Positions 36,454 through 44,359 of a stretch of 64,000 nt of DNA are shown here, piece by piece. Where the stretch lies: assembly GCF_000797445.1 (NCBI RefSeq), contig NZ_JSWF01000016.1:1-64000 (forward strand). The letters run 5' to 3'. Both the position numbers and the translations under genes were made by a program. Source of the DNA: Lacinutrix jangbogonensis. Lineage in GTDB: Bacteria > Bacteroidota > Bacteroidia > Flavobacteriales > Flavobacteriaceae. The notes below the pieces were generated by a model. The model saw only the letters and a list, made by a program, of their open reading frames with translations. It ran no database searches and was not told the DNA's origin. Numbering within the stretch: position 1 is the stretch's first letter; each line of letters starts with the position of its first letter.

Positions 36454-37333
36454 TCTACTTATACTTTTAGTCCTTTTTGTAACAAGTTTCGGGTTTTCTC
36501 AAGAGCTTAATTGCAACGTGGTTGTAAGCGCACAATTAACAGGTAACGATAATATTCAGGTTTTTAAAACCTTAGAAGTACAACTAAAAGAGTTTGTTAA
36601 TACAACAAGATGGACTAAAAGAAAATTTAAACCACAAGAACGTATAAGCTGTAATATTGTTATTAATGTAACAGAGCAGTCCGGTGAAAACTTTAATGCT
36701 TCTATTCAAGTACAATCTTCAAGACCCGTTTTTGGATCTACATATACATCACCTATCTACAATATAAACGATAAGGATTTTTCCTTTAAATATTTAGAAT
36801 TTCAAAACTTGGTTTATAACGAAAACCAGTACGAGTCTAACTTAATTTCTGTACTAGCTTTTCATATTAATATTATATTTGGGTTGGATGCAGATTCTTT
36901 TGAAAATAAAGGAGGTGATGTCTATTTTAAGCAAGCACAACGTATTTCAAACTACTCTCAACAAGAGAATTTTAAAGGCTGGAAATTAGAAGATGGATTG
37001 CAAAGCAGGTTTGCACTTATAGATAATATTCTATCACCAACCTTTAGCGATTTTAGAAACGTAATGTACAATTACCATAGAAAAGGTATGGATACTATGA
37101 GCGAAAACAAGAAGGAAGGTAAAAATCAAATAGCTCTGTCTCTGGCTTCCTTTAAGAAAATGAATTCAAGTAGACCAAACTCATACTTGTCGCGTGTTTT
37201 TTTTGATGCTAAAGCAGAAGAAATTGAGCAAGTTTTTTCTTCAGGTCCTAATGTAGATGTCACCAATTTAATAGATTTATTAAATAGAGTGGCACCAACG
37301 CATGCTAGTAAATGGAGAAATATTAAGTTTTAA
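36446..37333 (+). CDS. DUF4835 protein, T9SS PorD-like
   Basis: 295 residues with a clear signal peptide (LLILLVLFVTSFGFSQ). The body starts ELNCNVVVSAQLTGNDNIQV and contains TTRWTKRKFKPQERISCNIV and NLISVLAFHINIIFGLDAD, patterns of the DUF4835 family. From memory this family is equated with PorD of the type IX secretion system and regularly sits between coaBC and recN. If so it helps export the T9SS cargo encoded elsewhere in this window. The family is secure; the PorD role is inferred. Confidence 0.8.
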   Translation: MRNLLILLVLFVTSFGFSQELNCNVVVSAQLTGNDNIQVFKTLEVQLKEFVNTTRWTKRKFKPQERISCNIVINVTEQSGENFNASIQVQSSRPVFGSTYTSPIYNINDKDFSFKYLEFQNLVYNENQYESNLISVLAFHINIIFGLDADSFENKGGDVYFKQAQRISNYSQQENFKGWKLEDGLQSRFALIDNILSPTFSDFRNVMYNYHRKGMDTMSENKKEGKNQIALSLASFKKMNSSRPNSYLSRVFFDAKAEEIEQVFSSGPNVDVTNLIDLLNRVAPTHASKWRNIKF

Positions 37334-37391
37334 TTTCTGTTATTCCTGAGTCGGTAGGAATCCATTTTTAGACTAATTTATAAAAACCAAT

Positions 37392-39044
37392 ATGCTAACT
37401 TCGTTATCCATTAAAAACTATGCATTAATCGACCATCTACAAGTCGATTTTAATAATGGATTCACAATAATAACAGGTGAAACTGGTGCAGGGAAATCTA
37501 TTCTATTAGGCGGATTGTCTTTAATATTAGGAAAACGTGCAGATTTAAGCAGTATTCGTAATACTGAAACCAAATGCATTATAGAAGCTAATTTTGATAT
37601 CACCAATTATAAGCTAGAAAACCTTTTTAAGGTTGAAGATTTAGATTTTGAACCTCATACTATAATTCGTCGTGAGATTTTGCCAAGTGGAAAATCGAGA
37701 GCCTTTGTAAACGATTCGCCAGTAAAACTTTCTAGTTTACAGCTATTAGGTGAGAAATTAGTAGACATACACTCTCAAAACGAAACGCTGCAGTTGGTGG
37801 ACGATGCCTTTCAGTTTCAGGTAATAGACGCTTTAGCACATACACATTTACATATAGAGAAATACGCACATAAACGTATAGATTATAGAGTGCTCAATAA
37901 AGAGCTCGAACAGTTAATTGCTTTTCAAACCGAAGCTAAAAAAGTACACGATTACAATTCGTTTCTGTTAAATGAATTAACCGATGCCAATCTAAAAAAA
38001 GAAGAACTTCAAGCTTTAGAAGCCGAACTTGTAACATTAAGTAATATCGATGCTATTGAAGAAAAACTAACAGCTTCAAATCAATTATTTAGTGATGAGC
38101 AAGTAGGTGTTTTAGCAAACTTAACGGCTTTAAAAAACACACTTAAACAATTAGCCGAAATTTCGATTACATACCAAGACCTTTACAATCGTGCTAGTAG
38201 TAGCTTAATCGAGTTGGACGATGTGTTTAGTGCTCTGGAACACTTTCAAGAAGACTTAGAAGCAGATCCTAATAGATTAGCAGAGGTAAACGGAAGGCTA
38301 GCACTTATTAATAACTTGTTTCAAAAACATGTGGTGACTTCAATAAGCGCTTTGATTTCTATTGAAAATCAACTGGCAGACAAAGTGCTAGCTACAGAAA
38401 GCGTAGATGCAGATATAGAGAAAAAGAAAGTAGAAATAACAAAAGTAAAGCAAGATCTTGATGCTATAGCTTTAGTGATTTATAATAAAAGGAAAAAAGC
38501 AATTCCAGGATTAAAAGTTAAATTAGAAAGCATTTTGGTACAATTAGGAATGCCAAATGCGCAGTTTAATATAGAGTTGCAGTTAAGCGACACGTACTAT
38601 TCAAACGGAAAAGAAGTCTTAAGCTTTCTGTTTTCTGCTAATAAAGGAGGCGATTTTAAAGCCTTAAAAAAAGCAGCTTCCGGAGGAGAATTATCTCGGA
38701 TAATGTTAGCGATAAAATCAATTTTAACGCAATATATAAAGTTGCCAACTATTATGTTCGATGAAATAGATACTGGAGTTTCAGGAGAAATTTCTAATAA
38801 AATGGCAGATATTATGGCAGGAATGAGCACAACAATGCAGGTGTTTAGTATCACGCATTTGCCACAAATAGCAGCCAAAGGGCATACGCATTTTAAAGTC
38901 TACAAAGAGGATGTAAATGAGGTAACTACTACAAACCTTGTAAAACTTAATCATGACGAGCGTATTGTAGAAATAGCACAAATGCTTGGTGGAGTAGAAG
39001 TTTCAAACTCTGCATTAGCGCACGCTAAAGAATTATTAAATTAA
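37392..39044 (+). CDS. recN: DNA repair protein RecN
   Basis: SMC-like ATPase that acts early in double-strand-break repair. 550 residues: N-terminal Walker A GETGAGKSIL (about 28-37), a coiled-coil centre (about 150-360) with long Leu/Glu/Lys helices, then the ABC signature GGELSRIMLAIKSIL, Walker B TIMFDEIDTGVSGE and the His switch ITHLPQIAAKG. All ATPase motifs are intact. Confidence 0.96.
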   Translation: MLTSLSIKNYALIDHLQVDFNNGFTIITGETGAGKSILLGGLSLILGKRADLSSIRNTETKCIIEANFDITNYKLENLFKVEDLDFEPHTIIRREILPSGKSRAFVNDSPVKLSSLQLLGEKLVDIHSQNETLQLVDDAFQFQVIDALAHTHLHIEKYAHKRIDYRVLNKELEQLIAFQTEAKKVHDYNSFLLNELTDANLKKEELQALEAELVTLSNIDAIEEKLTASNQLFSDEQVGVLANLTALKNTLKQLAEISITYQDLYNRASSSLIELDDVFSALEHFQEDLEADPNRLAEVNGRLALINNLFQKHVVTSISALISIENQLADKVLATESVDADIEKKKVEITKVKQDLDAIALVIYNKRKKAIPGLKVKLESILVQLGMPNAQFNIELQLSDTYYSNGKEVLSFLFSANKGGDFKALKKAASGGELSRIMLAIKSILTQYIKLPTIMFDEIDTGVSGEISNKMADIMAGMSTTMQVFSITHLPQIAAKGHTHFKVYKEDVNEVTTTNLVKLNHDERIVEIAQMLGGVEVSNSALAHAKELLN

Positions 39045-39058
39045 ACTTCCTGTTTGGT

Positions 39059-39072
39059 TGAGCGCAGTCGAA
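39059..39072 (+). repeat. Half copy of the GAGCGCAGTCGAA repeat
   Basis: TGAGCGCAGTCGAA is identical to the core of the inverted repeat at 22665-22736. It lies between recN and fabI, immediately after the recN stop and about 20 bases upstream of the fabI -7 element. Confidence 0.7.
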
Positions 39073-39090
39073 ACCTCTTTTTATTTATAT

Positions 39091-39098
39091 TATCTTTG
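39091..39098 (+). promoter_or_regulatory. -7 element of fabI
   Basis: TATCTTTG matches TAnnTTTG. The predicted leader of about 45 nt is almost free of G and U and rich in CAA/AAC, an unstructured sequence favourable to initiation without a Shine-Dalgarno. The only TTG upstream (39058-39060) is 30 bases away, too far. Confidence 0.5.
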
Positions 39099-39148
39099 AA
39101 TCACAGAACCCAGACAACTAAACAACAACCAGCCAAACAACTAACAAC

Positions 39149-39973
39149 ATGTCATACAATTTATTAAAAGGAAAAAAAGGAATCATATTTGGAGCCTTAG
39201 ACTCAAACTCTATCGCCTGGAAAACTGCCGAACGTGTGCATGAAGAGGGCGGCACTTTTGTATTAACAAATGCACCAGTTGCTATGCGCATGGGACAAAT
39301 TAGCGAATTAGCAAAAAAAACAGGCTCGCAAATTATTCCAGCCGATGCCACAAGTGAGGAAGACATAGAAAATCTAGTAACCCAATCTATGGAAATTTTA
39401 GGTGGTAAAATAGATTTCGTTTTGCATTCTATTGGTATGTCTATTAACGTAAGAAAAGGAAACGTATACACAGACCAAAATTATGCATGGACCCAAAAAG
39501 GAACAGATATTTCTGCCGTATCTTTTCATAAAGTAATGCAAACCTTGTATAAGCAAGATGCCATGAACGAATGGGGAAGCATAGTGGCCTTAACCTATAT
39601 GGCAGCACAACGCGTATTTCCAGATTATAATGATATGGCAGATAATAAAGCTTATCTCGAAAGTGTTGCACGTAGTTTTGGCTATTTCTTTGGGAGAGAT
39701 AAAAAAGTAAGAGTTAATACCATTTCGCAATCTCCAACACCAACCACCGCAGGAAGTGGCGTTAAAGGTTTTGATGGTTTTTTAGCGTACGCAGAAAAAA
39801 TGTCACCTTTAGGAAACGCAACAGCACTAGACTGCGCAAACTACACAGTATCAATGTTTAGCGATTTAACCAAACGTGTAACCCTACAAAACCTATATAA
39901 CGATGGTGGTTTTAGTAACATGGGAGTAAGCGAGGCGGTTATGGAGGCTTTTGTCGCAGGAGAAGAAAAATAA
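39149..39973 (+). CDS. fabI: Enoyl-ACP reductase (FabI type)
   Basis: Last step of each fatty-acid elongation cycle. 274 residues, short-chain dehydrogenase fold. Seen: the NAD site GKKGIIFGALDSNSIAWKTA with the FabI-type SNSIAW, HSIGMSINVRKG, the catalytic Tyr and Lys in YNDMADNKAYLES (spacing Y-x6-K as in E. coli FabI), and RVNTISQSPTPTTAGSG. Monocistronic, with its own -7 element and a strong terminator (39998-40029). Confidence 0.95.
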   Translation: MSYNLLKGKKGIIFGALDSNSIAWKTAERVHEEGGTFVLTNAPVAMRMGQISELAKKTGSQIIPADATSEEDIENLVTQSMEILGGKIDFVLHSIGMSINVRKGNVYTDQNYAWTQKGTDISAVSFHKVMQTLYKQDAMNEWGSIVALTYMAAQRVFPDYNDMADNKAYLESVARSFGYFFGRDKKVRVNTISQSPTPTTAGSGVKGFDGFLAYAEKMSPLGNATALDCANYTVSMFSDLTKRVTLQNLYNDGGFSNMGVSEAVMEAFVAGEEK

Positions 39974-39997
39974 AACATTATAAAAATAATTGACATT

Positions 39998-40029
39998 AAA
40001 AGCCACTCTATTTTAGAGTGGCTTTTTTT
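39998..40029 (+). terminator. Terminator of fabI
   Basis: Perfect 13-bp stem AAAAGCCACTCTA/TAGAGTGGCTTTT (39998-40010, 40014-40026) with a TTT loop and a run of T to 40029. The stem is nearly identical to the terminator at 47242-47272. Confidence 0.9.
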
Positions 40030-40173
40030 ATGGGTAAAATATCATTTGGGAAAAACCATTCCTTAAATATTTATAATATATAGTAAACATGTTTAAAACA
40101 ATTTTGATATATTTCAACATTAATTAAATTAATTAAGAGCGTTACAAATAATCTAACACTTATTGTATACTAA

Positions 40174-43100
40174 ATGAAACTCAATATATCTTTAACTCGT
40201 ATCTCTTTTGTAGTTATTATTTTAACTTTTTTTTGTACCATTTCGTGTAAACAAAAAGAAGAAACTAATAACGACAATAGCACTACAAAGCGTTTAGTAA
40301 AAACCGCAGCATTAAAAAAACCTCTATTTAGTCAGGTAGTCGCTACAGAATCAGGAATTAATTTTATTAATTATAATAAAGAAAACAAGGATTTTAACTA
40401 TTACAATTACGAGTATTTCTACAATGGAGGAGGTGTTGCTACAGCCGATTTTAATAACGATGGACTTTTAGATATTGTTTTTACAGCAAATATGGCGCTT
40501 AATACGCTTTATTTAAACAAAGGGAATTTTAAATTTGAAGATATTACTACTACAGCAGGTATAAACTCTAACACGCAAGACTGGTGTACAGGAGTCAATG
40601 TTATTGATATAAATAATGATGGCTTTCAAGATATATTTATTTCACGATCTGGATGGTTTAAAGGTACCGAAAAAAGTAAACTCACAAATCTATTGTTTAT
40701 TAATAATGGAGACTTAACATTTACAGAAAGCGCTAAGGAGTATGGTTTTACAGACCAATCTAGATCAACACAGGCTTGTTTTTTTGACAAAGATAATGAT
40801 GGAGATTTAGACGTTTATTTTATAAACCATCCTTTAAAACATGCCTCTTTTAAACAATCTGTTTCTACTGGAAAATTATCATACGTCGACAAAGGTGCTA
40901 CATATAGTGATAGTGACAAACTCTATGAAAACAGAAAAGGTAAATTTATAGATATTACAAAATCTTTAGGGCTTCAAAATGTGTCTCATAGTTTAGGAGT
41001 AATGTCTGCAGACCTTAATAATGATGGTTGGCAAGATTTGTATATAGCAAATGATTATTCAAAACCAGATCATATCTTAATAAATCAAAAAAACGGTACG
41101 TTTAAAAATGAATTATTAAGTGCCGTAAAACATATGTCTAAATTTAGTATGGGACTTGATATTGCAGACATTAATAATGATGGACTCGTAGATATTTTTA
41201 ATTCTGAAATGCTAGGTAATGATAATTACTCTAAAAAAGTAAATATGGCAGGTATGAACCCTAAACTTTATCATGGGTATGTAGAGGCTAAATTACATTA
41301 TCAAGATATGCACAATAGTTTACAACTTAATAATGGAAATGGAACTTTTAGTGAAATAGCTTGGATGGCAAATGTTGCAGAAACAGATTGGTCTTGGAGT
41401 GCGCTCTTTGCAGATTTTGATAATGATGGCTATAAAGATCTTTTTGTTTCAAACGGTAACAAAAGAGATGTAATGAACAAAGATTTTATTTCAAAAGTTG
41501 AAAAAAATGGCGTAGAACATGCTAAAATATTTGGTGTGTTTCAAAACGAAATACCAGTTTCTAAAACGTATAATTATATTTTTAGTAATAATGGTGATCT
41601 TACTTTTAAAGATAATACATTAGAATGGGGACTAAAAGATGCTGTTTTAAATACAAATGGAGCAGCGTATGCCGATTTAGACAATGATGGCGATCTTGAT
41701 TTAATATTAAATAATCTAGAAGAGAAAGCCGTTTTATATAAAAACAACAGCGAAGAGAATAACTATATTACCTTAGACCTTAAAAATAAGTCTCAAAATT
41801 ATTATGGAGCAAAAATATCCATTTTAGACAATGGTAAAGAACAGTTTTGGGAATTAGGTAATACAAGTGGGTTTCAATCGCATTCAGATTCAAGAGTGCA
41901 TTTTGGTATTGGAAATGCTAAAAAAGTAGATTCTATTGTAATACATTGGCCTTCAGATGGCACAAAACTATATACGGCTTTAGAAATTAATACAATCCAT
42001 AAGCTAACCGCCAAAGGTGGTGTTAACTACAATAACAAAAAAGAAGCTAACACGACATTGTTTACTAATATTACTAATAATATTGGTGTTTCAGAAAAAC
42101 ACAAAGAAGAAGATTTTGACGATTATATAAACGAAATTTTATTACCTCATAAATTGTCGCAAGAAGGACCGTTTATTGCTGTTGCCGATGTAAATGGTGA
42201 TGGATTAGATGATTATTACCAAGGAAATGGAGTTGGCTTCGCAGGTGTTTTATATATTCAAAATACTAAAGGTAAATTTAAAAAATCAAAACAAGGCACT
42301 TTTGAAAAAGACAAAATGAGTGAAGATATTGGTGTTTTGTTTTTCGATTATGATAACGATGGAGACCAAGATCTATACGTAGTTAGCGGTAGTAATGAGT
42401 ATGAATTAAAAAACCCTTTATTGCATGATAGACTCTACGTAAATAATGGTAACGGACAGTTTTCTAAAACTAAAGGCGTTATTCCTACCGTTAATGCAAG
42501 TGGGAGTTGTGTTATCGCGAATGATATCGATAACGATGGCGATCTTGATCTTTTTATTGGTGGCTTTCAAGTGCCAGGCCAATATCCTAAAGCAGGAGAC
42601 AGTCAACTCTTAATAAATAATAACGGCGTTTATAAAAATGAAATTATAGGTAGAGCAGAAGGCTTAATTAACATAGGTATGGTTAAAGATGCTATTTTTG
42701 TTGATATAAATAATGATGACCAAAAAGATTTAATAGTAGTTGGCCATTGGATGGCTATTGAAGTGTATTTAAACAAAAATGGCATATTCTCAAATAAAAG
42801 TGAAGCGTATGGAACGAAAGAAAATGTAGGATGGTGGAATACTATTACTGCATCAGATATTGATAAAGATGGAAAAATAGATTTATTAGTGGGTAATTTA
42901 GGAACAAACACTAAGCATAAGGCTACCAAGGAGCAACCGTTTGTTGTCATGGCAAAAGATTTCGATGGGAATGGGACAAACGATATTGCATTAGGATATT
43001 ATAATAATAATGAGCTGTATCCTGTAAGAGGATTACAATGTTCTGCCGAACAAATACCAAGTATTAAATATAATGTAAATTCATACTCAGAATTTGGAAG

Positions 43101-43521
43101 ACAAACTTTTGAAGAGATTTATAATAATTTCAACACTAGTAACGCTATAAAACATCAAGCTACATATTTTAAAAGTGCCTACTTAAAAAATACAGGAACG
43201 CGTTTCGAATACAAATCATTACCTAATAAAACACAAGTAGCGCCTACAAATAGCATTTTAGTTTACGATATAAATAACGATGGATTAGACGAAATTATAA
43301 CCGTAGGAAATCACTATCCAGTAGAAGTAGAAACGGGTCGTTATGATGCGCATACAGGTGCTGTTTTTAACAGTGCTTTAAAAACAATTAATCTAAAACA
43401 ATCTGGCCTGTTTAATGACAAAGATGCTCGAGATATTAAAACTATAATAATAAAAGGTAAGAAACACCTTATGGTTAGTAATAATAGAGAGCGTGTTCAA
43501 TTTTTTGAAATAAAAGATTAA
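40174..43521 (+). CDS. Giant FG-GAP/VCBS repeat lipoprotein with ASPIC domain
   Basis: 1115 residues, lipoprotein signal (SFVVIILTFFCTISC). At least a dozen calcium-loop motifs of the form DxNxDGxxDx occur (DFNNDGLLDI, DINNDGFQDI, DKDNDGDLDV, DLNNDGWQDL, DIDNDGDLDL and others), marking FG-GAP/VCBS beta-propeller blades. Mid-protein RVHFGIGNAKKVDSIVIHWP is the ASPIC/UnbV domain (about 570-615), after which a second propeller begins. Such proteins are often surface-exposed, near SusCD-type nutrient uptake genes; none is adjacent here. Role: probable ligand or polymer binding, unproven. Confidence 0.85.
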   Translation: MKLNISLTRISFVVIILTFFCTISCKQKEETNNDNSTTKRLVKTAALKKPLFSQVVATESGINFINYNKENKDFNYYNYEYFYNGGGVATADFNNDGLLDIVFTANMALNTLYLNKGNFKFEDITTTAGINSNTQDWCTGVNVIDINNDGFQDIFISRSGWFKGTEKSKLTNLLFINNGDLTFTESAKEYGFTDQSRSTQACFFDKDNDGDLDVYFINHPLKHASFKQSVSTGKLSYVDKGATYSDSDKLYENRKGKFIDITKSLGLQNVSHSLGVMSADLNNDGWQDLYIANDYSKPDHILINQKNGTFKNELLSAVKHMSKFSMGLDIADINNDGLVDIFNSEMLGNDNYSKKVNMAGMNPKLYHGYVEAKLHYQDMHNSLQLNNGNGTFSEIAWMANVAETDWSWSALFADFDNDGYKDLFVSNGNKRDVMNKDFISKVEKNGVEHAKIFGVFQNEIPVSKTYNYIFSNNGDLTFKDNTLEWGLKDAVLNTNGAAYADLDNDGDLDLILNNLEEKAVLYKNNSEENNYITLDLKNKSQNYYGAKISILDNGKEQFWELGNTSGFQSHSDSRVHFGIGNAKKVDSIVIHWPSDGTKLYTALEINTIHKLTAKGGVNYNNKKEANTTLFTNITNNIGVSEKHKEEDFDDYINEILLPHKLSQEGPFIAVADVNGDGLDDYYQGNGVGFAGVLYIQNTKGKFKKSKQGTFEKDKMSEDIGVLFFDYDNDGDQDLYVVSGSNEYELKNPLLHDRLYVNNGNGQFSKTKGVIPTVNASGSCVIANDIDNDGDLDLFIGGFQVPGQYPKAGDSQLLINNNGVYKNEIIGRAEGLINIGMVKDAIFVDINNDDQKDLIVVGHWMAIEVYLNKNGIFSNKSEAYGTKENVGWWNTITASDIDKDGKIDLLVGNLGTNTKHKATKEQPFVVMAKDFDGNGTNDIALGYYNNNELYPVRGLQCSAEQIPSIKYNVNSYSEFGRQTFEEIYNNFNTSNAIKHQATYFKSAYLKNTGTRFEYKSLPNKTQVAPTNSILVYDINNDGLDEIITVGNHYPVEVETGRYDAHTGAVFNSALKTINLKQSGLFNDKDARDIKTIIIKGKKHLMVSNNRERVQFFEIKD

Positions 43522-43710
43522 ATTTTAAATGTGGTAGACTAGGTTTATTACGCTTAACTTTTTTTTATCACAAAACTCTTATTCCTTATTCCTTATGCAT
43601 TTTGTTAGGCTTTGTTTCTTTTTATTAGCCTAAAAAGTAGTTATAACCATGCACTTTAGTTCATTTCGCTTCTTAAAACGCCTGTCTTTTTAGTTTGACA
43701 ATTCAAAGCG

Positions 43711-44190
43711 TAAAGAGTCATACCGTTTCAAGAATAACAGTTTATATAGATTGGAGTACCAAATAACGCAATTCAGTTCTAAAAGAAGATATTCAAAAAC
43801 GATACAGAACACTTTTAATTGAGATTTGTGATTATTATTATTATTATTATTATCTTAAAAGGAGTTGTTTAACAAAAACACATTTATTGATGCCTATTGA
43901 GTATCGCTAACTACAAGATTTAAAAGCACAATCATTAAAGACTTAAAAGTAAGAACATCAAAAAAGATTCAAAAAGAGTTTACCGTTTTGCGTAAAAGTA
44001 TTGGTGTAAGTATTTTTGTGCAAAAGTATTTGGATGTTTGAGTAGAGGTAATATTAATGATGAAAAGGTAAAATGAATGTTTGCTTATTACATCAAATAC
44101 CTGTAACATCATCGAAAATTAGATAATAATAGTAGTAATCTTATTCTTGAGGTAAGTAAATAAGATGCTGCGCAATTAAATTTATTCAGT
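43711..44190 (+). mobile_element. Remnant of an IS200/IS605-type TnpA
   Basis: Fragments in shifting plus-strand frames follow a Y1 HUH transposase: KESYRFKNNSLYRLEYQIT, then EDIQKRYRTLLIEICDYY, then a degenerate THLLMPIEYR where the HUH motif (HIHLL) belongs, then RTSKKIQKEFTVLRKSIGVS, GNINDEKV, HQIPVTSSKIR and DAAQLNLF. Stops and frameshifts abound and the HUH histidine is lost. An ATT microsatellite lies inside. Hairpin arms CTTGGAC/GTCCAAG (44200-44206, 44243-44249) may be the old right end. Confidence 0.75.
43831..43853 (+). repeat. ATT microsatellite
   Basis: Nearly eight tandem ATT units. They lie inside the dead TnpA gene at the point where an intact gene would code an Asp-Tyr-Tyr stretch, so the array probably grew after the element died. 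Confidence 0.9.
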
Positions 44191-44359
44191 TATAAAAACC
44201 TTGGACTTCATAGTTTATAGTGGCTTCGACCCAGAAGTTAATGTCCAAGAACTTCAATACTCTCAATAAACTTCTATTTATTTTTAATACTTTACAATAA
44301 GTTACACAATATATTATTATATTTAGCATATTATTAACTTATAACTAAAACAATTTAAA

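Noticed and set aside
43831-43853. ATT run as a phase-variable switch
   Set aside because: It lies in a dead transposase, far from any start codon or promoter, so length change would not affect a gene.
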